64,000 nt of DNA from Nocardioides panaciterrulae. Its GTDB lineage: Bacteria > Actinomycetota > Actinomycetes > Propionibacteriales > Nocardioidaceae. Within the stretch, counting starts at the first letter, position 1. Every line of letters begins with the position of its first letter. The position numbers and the translations under genes are program-made. The stretch lies in contig NZ_JACCBG010000001.1 of NCBI RefSeq assembly GCF_013409645.1, positions 1,302,001 through 1,366,000 of the forward strand. Reading direction: 5' to 3'. Below, piece after piece: positions 35,393-43,581 of this stretch. The notes beneath the pieces are model-generated. The model was given only the letters and a program-made list of their open reading frames with translations, searched no databases and was not told where the DNA came from.

Positions 35393-35487
35393 TGGCGGAG
35401 GCGGACGGGAATCGAACCCGCCGGACCCGGATACCGGGCCCCTACGGTTTTGAGGACCGCGCCCGTCACCAGACGAGAAACGCCTCC
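35393..35487 (-). tRNA. selC: tRNA-Sec (anticodon UCA), with encoded CCA
   Basis: The minus strand reads GGAGGCGT at the 5' end and CCGCCTCC then G-CCA at the 3' end, giving at least seven acceptor pairs. A six-pair D stem (CTCGTC / GACGGG) with a TGGT loop, typical of tRNA-Sec, is followed by an anticodon stem GCGGT/ACCGT around CCTCAAA, so the anticodon is TCA. A long variable arm (GGCCCGG / CCGGGTCC) and a T arm with GGGTTCGATTCCC complete it. Total length 95 with CCA. In this alignment base 33 is C, where almost all tRNAs have U. It lies between the fdh and selAB blocks. Confidence 0.95.
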
Positions 35488-35708
35488 GCGGAGAAACCTA
35501 GCGGGTGCGGGGGAGCGCCGTAGGGTCGCCCGTCCCGACGGCGCGCCGACATAGTTCTGCCCGGGCTCTGCGTGGGTCTCTGCGCGGGGTTTCTGCGCGG
35601 GCGCAGACAAATCTCGACCCGGTCGGGTTTGGATCGCCGTGGTGTGGTTACGGTGAGAACCAGCAGCCCGGACATCGGCCCGGCTGGATCGGACGGAGGA
35701 CTGACCAG

Positions 35709-38700
35709 GTGGGTGTCAAGACGTTCATCGGTTCCTGGCCGTTGGTTCGCCAGGCCACCGGCGAGGACCGGTTGGGCCGCGGCAGCGCGGCGATGTCCCC
35801 CCGCAGCGAGCACCTCTCGCCCCGGACGGTCGAGGCCGACAAGGTCGTGGACTCCGTCTGCCCGTTCTGCGCCGTGGGCTGCGCGCAGAAGGTCTACGTC
35901 AAGGACGGCCAGGTCACCCAGATCGAGGGCAACCCGGCCAGCCCGATCTCGCGCGGCCGGCTGTGCCCCAAGGGCAGCGCCAGCAAGCAGCTGGTCACCT
36001 CGCCGACCCGCGTCACCAAGGTCCGCTACCGGCGCCCGCACGGCACCGAGTGGGAGGACCTCGAGCTCGACACCGCGATGGACATGATCGCGGACCGCGT
36101 CATCGAGACCCGCAAGCAGTTCTGGGAGTGGGAGGACGACCAAGGCCGTCGTACCCGCCGGACCACTGGCATCGCCAGCCTCGGAGGAGCGACCCTCGAC
36201 AACGAGGAGAACTACCTCATGAAGAAGCTCTACACGGCGATGGGTGCGATCCAGATCGAGAACCAGGCCCGTATTTGACACTCCTCCACGGTTCCCGGTC
36301 TGGGAACCTCGTTCGGCCGTGGTGGTGCCACCAGCTTCCTCCAGGACCTGCAGAACGCTGACTGCATCCTGATCGAGGGCTCCAACATGGCGGAGGCCCA
36401 CCCCGTGGGCTTCCAGTGGGTGATGGAGGCCAAGCGCCGCGGCGCCACGATCATCCACGTCGACCCGCGGTTCACCCGGACCTCGGCGGTGGCGGACCTG
36501 CACGTCCCGATCCGGGCCGGGTCCGACATCGCGTTCCTGGGTGCCCTGATCAACCACGTGCTCAGCAACGACCTCGACTTCCGTGAGTACGTCGTGGCGT
36601 ACACCAACGCGGCCTCGATCGTCGATGAGGACTTCCAGGACACCGAGGAGCTCGACGGGCTGTTCTCCGGGTTCGACTCCGAGCGCAACCACTACGACCC
36701 GAAGACCTGGCAGTACGAAGGGGCCAAGGCCGCGCCGTCGGCCGGCCAGCGAGACCCCGCCCAGGACGCCGGCCCGGACGAGGAGCCGGACCCGGGGGCC
36801 GAACAGGACAACCACAAGTCGGCGCACGAGGCGGCGAAGTCGGAGTCGCACGGCTCCGGCGGCCCCGCCCTGGCCAACAAGCCGATCCGCGACGAGACCC
36901 TGCAGCACCCGCGGTGCGTCTTCCAGATCCTCAAGCGCCACTTCGCCCGCTACACCCCCGAGATGGTGCAGGAGGTGTGCGGCATCAGCCCCGAGCAGTT
37001 CCGGGCGGTCGCCGACGCGCTGACCTCCAACAGCGGCCGGGAGCGCACCGGTGCGTTCTGCTACGCCGTGGGCTGGACCCACCACACCGTCGGCGCGCAG
37101 ATGATCCGCTCCGCCGCGATCCTGCAGACGCTGCTGGGCAACATCGGCCGGCCGGGCGGCGGCATCATGGCGCTGCGCGGGCACGCCAGCATCCAGGGCT
37201 CGACCGACATCCCGACGCTGTTCAACATCCTGCCGGGCTACCTGCCGATGCCCCATGCGGGAATGCACCACGACCTCGAGGAGTACGTCGCCTCCGACGC
37301 CGGCGCGACCGGCTTCTGGGGGAACATGAAGTCGTACATGGTCAGCCTGCTGAAGTCCTACTGGGGCGACGCGGCCACGCCGGAGAACGAGTTCTGCTTC
37401 GACTACCTGCCGCGGCTGACCGGCGACGCGTCGACGTACACCACGGTGAAGTCGATGATCGACGGCGGCTGCAAGGGCTACTTCGTGGTCGGGGAGAACC
37501 CGGCGGTGGGCTCGGCCAACGGCAAGATGCAGCGGCTCGGCATGGCCAACCTCGACTGGCTGGTGGTCCGGGATCTGCAGATGATCGAGTCGGCGACGTT
37601 CTGGAAGGACGGCCCCGAGATCGAGACCGGGGAACTGGTCACCGAGGAGATCGGCACCGAGATCTTCTTCCTCCCCGCGGCCTCGCACGTGGAGAAGGCG
37701 GGCTCGTTCACCCAGACCCAGCGGATGCTCCAGTGGCGCGACAAGGCCGTCGAGCCGCCGGGGGACTGCCGCAGCGAGCTGGACTTCTACCACGAGCTGG
37801 GCAAGCGGATCCGGGCGAAGCTGGCGGGCTCCACCGACGAGATGGACCGGCCGCTGCTCGACCTGGTCTGGGACTACCCGATGACCGAGGACGGGGAGAC
37901 CGACGGCCACGCGGTGCTGCGCGAGATCAACGGCACCGGGCCGGACGGCAGCGCGCTGTCGGCGTACACCGAGCTCAAGGACGACGGGTCCACGGCCTGC
38001 GGCTGCTGGATCTACTGCGGGGTCTACGCCGACGAGGTCAACCAGGCCCGGCGCCGCAAGCCGCACTGGGAGCAGGACTACGTGGCCTCCGAGTGGGGGT
38101 GGGTGTGGCCGGCGAACCGCCGGATCATCTACAACCGCGCCTCGGCGGCCCCGGACGGCACCCCGTGGAGCGAGCGGAAGAAGTACGTCTGGTGGGACGC
38201 GGAGGCCGGCAAGTGGACCGGTTCCGACGTGCCCGACTTCATCGTGGACCGTCCTCCGGACTACGTGCCGCCGGACGACGCCCGGGGCCCCGACGCGATC
38301 GGCGGCAAGGACCCGTTCGTCATGCAGACCGACGGCAAGGCGTGGCTCTACGCGCCGCTGGGGGTGGCCGACGGCCCGCTGCCCACGCACTACGAGCCGC
38401 CGGAGTCGCCGGTGCGCAACCCGCTCTACGGGCAGCAGAACAACCCCTCGCGGCGCAAGCTGTCCGATGCGTCGAACCCGATCAACCCCAGCTTCAGCGA
38501 GGTGTTCCCGTACGTGTTCACCAGCTACCGGCTGACCGAGCACCACACCGCGGGCGGCATGAGCCGGACCCTGCCGTACCTCACCGAGCTGCAGCCCGAG
38601 CCGTTCTGCGAGGTCTCGCCGCGGCTGGCGGCCGAGCGCGGGCTCGAGCACGGCGGCTGGGCGACGATCGTGACCGGTCGCACGGCGATCGAGGCGCGGG

Positions 38701-38990
38701 TGCTGGTGACCGAGCGGCTGCGCTCGCTGCGGCTGGGCGACCAGTGGGTCGAGCAGGTCGGCCTGCCGTACCACTGGGGGCGCAACGGCATCACGCAGGG
38801 CGACTCGCCCAACGACCTGGTCAACGTGACGATGGACCCCAACGTCTACATCCAGGACAAGGTGGGCACCTGTGACATCCGGCCGGGCCGGCGTCCGCGC
38901 GGGCCGGCGCTCACGACGTACGTCGAGGACTACCGGCGGCGTGCAGGCATCGACATGACCGATCCGACCGACGGAGGGACCGACCGGTGA
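35709..38990 (+). CDS. fdhA: Formate dehydrogenase alpha subunit, selenocysteine-containing
   Basis: 1,093 residues if the TGA at 36276-36278 is read as Sec190. The GTG start has GGAGGA eight bases upstream. A [4Fe-4S] site (Cys51, Cys54, Cys58, Cys86) opens the molybdopterin domain. The active site reads NQARI-Sec-HSSTVPGLGTSFGRGG, equal in form to E. coli FdnG/FdoG. The frame continues unbroken after the TGA (AEAHPVGFQWVMEAKRRGA) to the C-terminal cofactor domain. An acidic low-complexity insert of about 60 residues lies near 336-398. It oxidises formate to CO2 with a Mo/W-bis-MGD cofactor. No twin-Arg signal is obvious, so its side of the membrane is uncertain. The stop overlaps fdhB. Confidence 0.95.
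36276..36318 (+). promoter_or_regulatory. Bacterial SECIS element in fdhA (UGA plus hairpin)
   Basis: The recoded UGA is at 36276-36278. Eleven bases later a seven-pair stem GGTTCCC/GGGAACC (36290-36296, 36302-36308) closes the pentaloop GGTCT. The 11-base distance and the GGUCU loop are the same as in the E. coli fdhF SECIS that SelB recognises. The coding sequence runs through the hairpin. Confidence 0.92.
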
Positions 38991-39916
38991 CCAGCTCCCT
39001 CGACCGCTCGTTGTGGGGTCCGCTGGACGACGTCCAGCGCGACGCCGGCTACGACGCGCACCCGCCCCGGATGGGGTTCTTCACCGACACCTCGGTCTGC
39101 ATCGGCTGCAAGGCCTGCGAGGTGGCGTGCAAGGAGTGGAACGACGTCCCCGAGGACGGCTACCTGCTCACCGGCATGTCCTACGACAACACCGAGGCGC
39201 TCGGCGCGAGCACCTGGCGGCACGTGGCGTTCGTCGAGCAGCCTGTCACCGCACCGGCCGGCGGCGGCGCGGCCACCGAGCTGGGCATGCCCGGCATGGG
39301 CCCGCCGGCCCCGGCCGGCGACGACCAGGCGACCGCGTCGGGTGCGGACGGCGTGCGCTGGCTGATGTCCTCGGACGTGTGCAAGCACTGCACCCACGCC
39401 GCCTGCCTCGACGTGTGTCCCACCGGTGCGCTGTTCCGGACCGAGTTCGGCACCGTGGTCGTGCAGCCCGACGTCTGCAACGGGTGCGGCTACTGCGTCT
39501 CGGCGTGCCCCTACGGCGTGATCGACCTGCGCAAGGAGGACGGTCGGGCGTTCAAGTGCACGCTGTGCTACGACCGGCTCAAGGTGGGGGAGTCCCCGGC
39601 CTGTGCGAAGGCGTGCCCCACGGAGTCGATCCAGTTCGGCGAGCTGAGCGAGCTGCGCGAGCGTGCCGACCAGCGGGTCGCGGAGCTGCACGCCAAGGGC
39701 GTCGACGTGGCCCGCCTCTACGGCGCGGACCCGAACGACGGCGTCGGCGGCGACGGGGCGTTCTTCCTGCTGCTCGACGAGCCGGAGGTCTACGGCCTGC
39801 CGCCCGACCCCGTGGTCACCACCCGGGACCTCGGGTCGATCTGGAAGCACGTCGGAGCGGCGGCGGCCACCCTCGTCGGGGTCGGGGTCGCGTCGTTCCT
39901 CGGGAGGAAGAAGTGA
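38987..39916 (+). CDS. fdhB: Formate dehydrogenase beta subunit, four-cluster Fe-S protein
   Basis: 309 residues; GTG overlaps the fdhA stop (GTGA). Four ferredoxin-type Cys groups are present: CIGCKACEVACKEW, CKHCTHAACLDVCPTG, CNGCGYCVSACPYG and CTLCYDRLKVGESPACAKACP, matching FdnH/FdoH. A C-terminal hydrophobic segment (HVGAAAATLVGVGVASFLGRKK) should anchor it in the membrane. An insert rich in Ala/Gly/Pro (near 90-115) separates clusters 1 and 2. It carries electrons from FdhA to the membrane subunit encoded next. Confidence 0.95.
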   Translation: MTSSLDRSLWGPLDDVQRDAGYDAHPPRMGFFTDTSVCIGCKACEVACKEWNDVPEDGYLLTGMSYDNTEALGASTWRHVAFVEQPVTAPAGGGAATELGMPGMGPPAPAGDDQATASGADGVRWLMSSDVCKHCTHAACLDVCPTGALFRTEFGTVVVQPDVCNGCGYCVSACPYGVIDLRKEDGRAFKCTLCYDRLKVGESPACAKACPTESIQFGELSELRERADQRVAELHAKGVDVARLYGADPNDGVGGDGAFFLLLDEPEVYGLPPDPVVTTRDLGSIWKHVGAAAATLVGVGVASFLGRKK

Positions 39917-39923
39917 GGCGCCG

Positions 39924-40916
39924 ATGAGCCCGCGCGGTGGAGGCGGCGGTGGCCGCGGCGAGACGCCGATGGTGCCGGAGGCGGAGTTCGAGTCCTACTA
40001 CGGGCGCCAGATCCTCAAGACGCCGACGTGGAAGACGCCCGACGTGCCGCTCTACCTCTTCCTCGGAGGGCTGGCCGGCGGCTCGTCGCTGCTCGCGGAG
40101 GGGGCCGCGCTGCAGGACCTGCCTGCCCTGGAGCGGGTCGCCCGCGGTGCGGCCGCGGCCGGTGCCGGGATCGGCACGGTCTTCCTGGTCCACGACCTCG
40201 GGCGTCCCGAGCGGTTCCTCAACATGTTGCGGGTCTTCAAGATCACCTCACCGCTCTCGGTCGGGTCGTTCATCCTCGCGCCGTTCTCGGCCCTGTCGAC
40301 CGCTGCCCTCGGCTCGCACCTGACCGGCCGGCTCCCGCGGCTCGGCCGGCTCTCCGGCGTCGGCGCCGCTGCGTTCGGGCCGCCGCTGGCGACCTACACC
40401 GCGGCGTTGATCACGAACACCGCCGTCCCGGCCTGGCACGAGGGGCACCGGGAGATGCCGTTCATCTTCGGCGGCTCCGGGGCCGCCGCGGCCGGCGGGC
40501 TGGCGATGGCGCTCGCGCCGGTCTCGCAGAGCGGGCCGGCGAAGCGGATGGCGCTGGCCGGAGCCGCGATCGACCTCGCCGGGGTGGAGCTGATGAACCG
40601 CCGCCTCGGGATGCTGGCCGAGCCCTACGAGCAGGGGAAGTCCGGCCGGCTGATGAAGACGGCCCGCGCGCTCACCGTCACCGGGGTCGGGCTCTCGCTG
40701 CTGGGACGCCGGTCCCGGTTCGCGCGCGCCGTCGCCGGTGCGGCCTACGTCGCGGGCTCGGTGACGCTCCGCTTCGGGATCTTCGAGGCCGGCCTGGCCT
40801 CGGCCCGCGACCCGAAGTACGTCGTGGTGCCGCAGCGCGAGCGGCTGGAGAAGCGCGCGGCCGAGCAGCGCAAGGTCACGGGCGGGGTCACGGGGTCGAG
40901 CAGCCCCACTGCCTGA
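39924..40916 (+). CDS. nrfD: NrfD/PsrC-type membrane subunit of formate dehydrogenase
   Basis: 330 residues from ATG 39924, seven bases after the fdhB stop. A cytoplasmic lead (ESYYGRQILKTPTWKTPDVPLYLFLGG) precedes about eight helices. LAGGSSLLAEG, HDLGRPERFLNMLRVFKITSPLSVGSFIL and TYTAALITNTAVPAWHEGHREMPFIFGGSG are NrfD/PsrC hallmarks, including the quinone-site region. NrfD proteins have no heme, so this complex would reduce quinone directly, without the diheme cytochrome b (FdnI) of E. coli. The C-terminal tail is basic and polar. Confidence 0.92.
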   Translation: MSPRGGGGGGRGETPMVPEAEFESYYGRQILKTPTWKTPDVPLYLFLGGLAGGSSLLAEGAALQDLPALERVARGAAAAGAGIGTVFLVHDLGRPERFLNMLRVFKITSPLSVGSFILAPFSALSTAALGSHLTGRLPRLGRLSGVGAAAFGPPLATYTAALITNTAVPAWHEGHREMPFIFGGSGAAAAGGLAMALAPVSQSGPAKRMALAGAAIDLAGVELMNRRLGMLAEPYEQGKSGRLMKTARALTVTGVGLSLLGRRSRFARAVAGAAYVAGSVTLRFGIFEAGLASARDPKYVVVPQRERLEKRAAEQRKVTGGVTGSSSPTA

Positions 40917-41078
40917 GCCGCCGGGCGGTGGGCGGCGCGGGTCGCCACCGTTCGGTGGAGGGGCCGCCCTCAGCAGGTCCTGGGCGGTCCGGCGGCCGAG
41001 CGCCGGACCTCACCCCCGCGTCGATACCCTCACCGGCCGGCGGGCATGCTGGAGCGGGTCGAGCGAGGGGAGCAGCAC

Positions 41079-42092
41079 GTGACGAGTGACCAGATGAGGG
41101 CCCTGGCCGGGACGGTCCGCCTGACGCAGTACGCCTCGGGCGGGGGATGCGCCTGCAAGGTCCCGCCGGGCGAGCTCGAGCGGGTGCTGGCCGGGCTCGG
41201 CGGCGCCTCCGGCGACGACCTCCTGGTGGGGCTCGAGAACGGCGACGACGGTGCCGTCGTACGCATCCAGGAGGACCGGGCGGTGGTGGCGACCGCGGAC
41301 TTCTTCACCCCGGTCGTCGACGACGCCTACGACTGGGGGCGCATCGCCGCGGCGAACGCGCTCTCCGACGTCTACGCGATGGGCGGCGACCCCGTGGTCG
41401 CGGTGAACCTGCTGGCCTGGCCGCGCGACCGGATCCCGTTCGAGCTGGCCGCGGAGGTGCTGCGCGGGGGAGCGGCGGTGTGCGCCGAGGCCGGCTGCCA
41501 CCTGGCCGGCGGGCACAGCATCGACGACCCGGAGCCGAAGTACGGGCTCGCGGTCACCGGGATCGCCGATCCCGCCCGGCTGCTGCGCAACGACGCGGGC
41601 GTCGCGGGGGTGCCGCTGACGCTGACCAAGCCGCTCGGCCTCGGCATCCTCAACAACCGGCACAAGGCGACCGGCGAGGTGTTCGCGGACGCCGTCGCCA
41701 CGATGACCGCCCTGAACCGGGACGCCTCGCTCGCCGCCCGCCGCGCCGGCCACACCTGCGCCACCGACGTGACCGGCTTCGGCCTGCTCGGGCACCTGTA
41801 CAAGCTCTGCCGGGCCAGCGGCGTCTCCGCCGTCCTCGACGCGGCCGCGGTGCCCTACCTCGAAGCCGCGCGCCCCTCGCTGGCCGAGGGCTTCGTGCCC
41901 GGCGGGAGCCGGCGCAACCTGGACTGGGTCCGCCCGCACGTCGCCACCTCCGGCTCGGTCACGGAGGAGGAGCTGCTGCTCCTCGCCGACGCCCAGACCT
42001 CCGGTGGCCTCCTGGTCGCCGGCGAGCTGCCCGGCCACCCCGTGATCGGGGAGCTGGTGCCGGCCGGCGAGCACGCCGTCGTCGTGCGGTGA
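41079..42092 (+). CDS. selD: Selenide, water dikinase (selenophosphate synthetase)
   Basis: 337 residues from GTG 41079, six bases after AGGGGAG; an in-frame ATG at 41046 lacks a ribosome-binding site. The catalytic loop GGGCACK (Cys24, Cys26, Lys27) has Cys at the position that is Sec in some SelD proteins. ADFFTPVVDDAYDWGRIAAANALSDVYAMGG is the ATP and Mg site of the PurM-like fold. LAGGHSIDDPEPKYGLAVTG and ATDVTGFGLLGHL are further SelD motifs. It makes selenophosphate for SelA. It lies 162 bases downstream of the fdh operon on the same strand. Confidence 0.96.
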   Translation: MTSDQMRALAGTVRLTQYASGGGCACKVPPGELERVLAGLGGASGDDLLVGLENGDDGAVVRIQEDRAVVATADFFTPVVDDAYDWGRIAAANALSDVYAMGGDPVVAVNLLAWPRDRIPFELAAEVLRGGAAVCAEAGCHLAGGHSIDDPEPKYGLAVTGIADPARLLRNDAGVAGVPLTLTKPLGLGILNNRHKATGEVFADAVATMTALNRDASLAARRAGHTCATDVTGFGLLGHLYKLCRASGVSAVLDAAAVPYLEAARPSLAEGFVPGGSRRNLDWVRPHVATSGSVTEEELLLLADAQTSGGLLVAGELPGHPVIGELVPAGEHAVVVR

Positions 42093-42130
42093 CCTGAGGC
42101 TGGCAGGGGGCTGTGGCCGGCCGGGGGCCG

Positions 42131-42500
42131 GTCGGGGTGGTGAATGGTGGGAGGCTGCAGGGCGGCGGGCCGGATTTCTGCGGTTGGTCGCCATTCCGCA
42201 TCGACCCGGGGACGAGGTGGTCCCACCCCCCCCCGGGGTCGCGCGGTCGGGCTCAGCCCCGGTGGGCGGGTCGGGGTGGTGAATGGTGGGAGGCTGCAGG
42301 GCGGCGGGCCGGATTTCTGCGGTTGGTCGCCATTCCGCATCGACCCGGGACGAGGTGATCCCACCCCCCCCGGGGTCGCGCGGTCGGGCTCAGCCCCGGT
42401 GGGCGGGTCGGGGTGGTGAATGGTGGGAGGCTGCAGGACGGCGGGCCGGATTTCTGCGGTTGGTCGCCATTCCGCATCGACCCCGGACAACGTGACCCCA
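42131..42500. repeat. Three-copy tandem repeat of about 137 bases
   Basis: Near-identical copies start at 42131, 42270 and 42407 (spacing 139 and 137). The third is cut after about 95 bases. The shared core runs GTCGGGGTGGTGAATGGTGG to the sequence CCATTCCGCATCGACCC. Copies differ by a few bases, chiefly in a run of 9 versus 8 C. The array fills most of the 450-base gap between selD and the DUF5709 gene (42093-42542). Short reading frames cross it on both strands, but none has a ribosome-binding site or family resemblance, so it is treated as non-coding. Confidence 0.9.
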
Positions 42501-42542
42501 CCCACGGGTTTGAACGGCCCACCCGGCGGCAACCGGAGAGAC

Positions 42543-42932
42543 ATGAGCGAAGACCAGCTGCAGCCCCAGGACACCCTCGACGACCGGGGGGTGGACGACG
42601 TGCTTGACGAGGGCATCTCGCCCGCCGAGCGGCCACGCGGGGTCACCGCGAAGGGTGTGACGCCCCTGGAGGAGATCGAGGGCGAGACGCTCGACGAGCG
42701 GCTCCGCCAGGAGGAGCCGGAGGTCTGGGAGCAGGCTGACGACGAGCGGGACGCGGACGTCGTGGACGGGCCGGTCGGCGGTGAGGTGGGCGACGAGCGA
42801 GCCGGGCGGCTGCTCGCTCCCGACGAGGGCACCCACGAGGACCACGACGGGCTGGTGGCCGAGGACGAGGGCATCGACGGCGCCGGTGCGAGCGCGGAGG
42901 AGGCCGCCGTCCACGTCATCGAGGAGCCGTGA
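42543..42932 (+). CDS. DUF5709 domain-containing acidic protein
   Basis: 129 residues from ATG 42543, with GGAGAG upstream. The sequence QPQDTLDDRGVDDVLDEGISPAERPRGVTAKGVTPLEEIEGETLDERLRQEEPE is the DUF5709 signature found widely in actinobacteria. It is very acidic, has no signal peptide or membrane segment and is probably disordered in parts. The C-terminal half (GRLLAPDEGTHEDHDGLVAEDEGIDGAGASAEEAAVHVI) also belongs to the family pattern. No function is established. It converges with the flavodoxin gene. Confidence 0.9.
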   Translation: MSEDQLQPQDTLDDRGVDDVLDEGISPAERPRGVTAKGVTPLEEIEGETLDERLRQEEPEVWEQADDERDADVVDGPVGGEVGDERAGRLLAPDEGTHEDHDGLVAEDEGIDGAGASAEEAAVHVIEEP

Positions 42933-42947
42933 CCGGCGGCGGTCCGC

Positions 42948-43499
42948 TCAGGCCGAGCGGGCCGTCTCGGCGCGCAGCAGCTCGAGCAGGTGCTGTGACC
43001 AGGCCCGAGCGCGCTCGCGCTCGCCGTCGACGAGTGGCCCCTTGACGTCCTTGACGTAGAAGCTGACCGGGCGGTCGAGGACGGGGAAGCCGTGCGAGCG
43101 CAGCACGCGCGCGGTCTTGCGCGCCGCCGAGCCCGGCCAGTGCTGCGCGCGGTCGGCGCGGGTGTCGAAGACCGCGACGCTCGGTCGCGCGCCCACGACC
43201 GGGAACAGCACGTCGAGGGAGGTCAGCCACTCACGGACGCCCAGCTCCGCCCGGGACTCCGGTGCCCCCTGGCGTACGGCGTCCGCGCGGGTGCTGGGCC
43301 TGCTGAGCGTGAACGCGTGCGTGGGCGCCCCGAGCACCAGCAGGCGACACCCCGCGAGGTCCTCCGGGCGCACGTGCCTGACGTCGGCGAGCACGACCTG
43401 CCACCCGTCGGAGGCGAGCCCGTCGCCGACCTCGCGCGAGAGCTTCTCGGTGTTGCCGAACATCGACTCGAACACCACGACGGCCTTGTTGGTGGTCAT
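42948..43499 (-). CDS. Flavodoxin family protein
   Basis: 183 residues from ATG 43499. The flavodoxin FMN phosphate loop is AVVVFESMFGNTEKLSREV (T/S-x-x-G-N-T type). Other flavin loops are LLVLGAPTHAFTLSRPSTRADA and the segment around VAVFDTRADRAQHWPGSAARKTARVLRSHGF. It binds FMN and should carry one or two electrons. Beside alcohol dehydrogenase and stress protein genes it probably belongs to a redox stress cluster. The upstream ADH gene ends 82 bases before its start; that gap contains short repeats of GGCCCTGGTCTGCGG. Confidence 0.9.
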   Translation of the reverse strand: MTTNKAVVVFESMFGNTEKLSREVGDGLASDGWQVVLADVRHVRPEDLAGCRLLVLGAPTHAFTLSRPSTRADAVRQGAPESRAELGVREWLTSLDVLFPVVGARPSVAVFDTRADRAQHWPGSAARKTARVLRSHGFPVLDRPVSFYVKDVKGPLVDGERERARAWSQHLLELLRAETARSA

Positions 43500-43581
43500 G
43501 CTCCCGGTCCTCTCGGTTGGCTGCGCGCGGTCACGGCCCTGGTCTGCGGCCCCTGGACTGCGGCCCTGGTCTGCGGTGTGG

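Noticed and set aside
36387..38990. Second part of fdhA as a separate gene starting at 36387
   Set aside because: Reading through the TGA at 36276 gives continuous formate dehydrogenase homology with a Sec-site motif and SECIS, so this is one gene.
41959..42636. Short frames on both strands inside the 137-base repeats
   Set aside because: They owe their length to the repeated, stop-poor GC-rich unit, have no ribosome-binding site and read as low-complexity Arg/Pro sequence.
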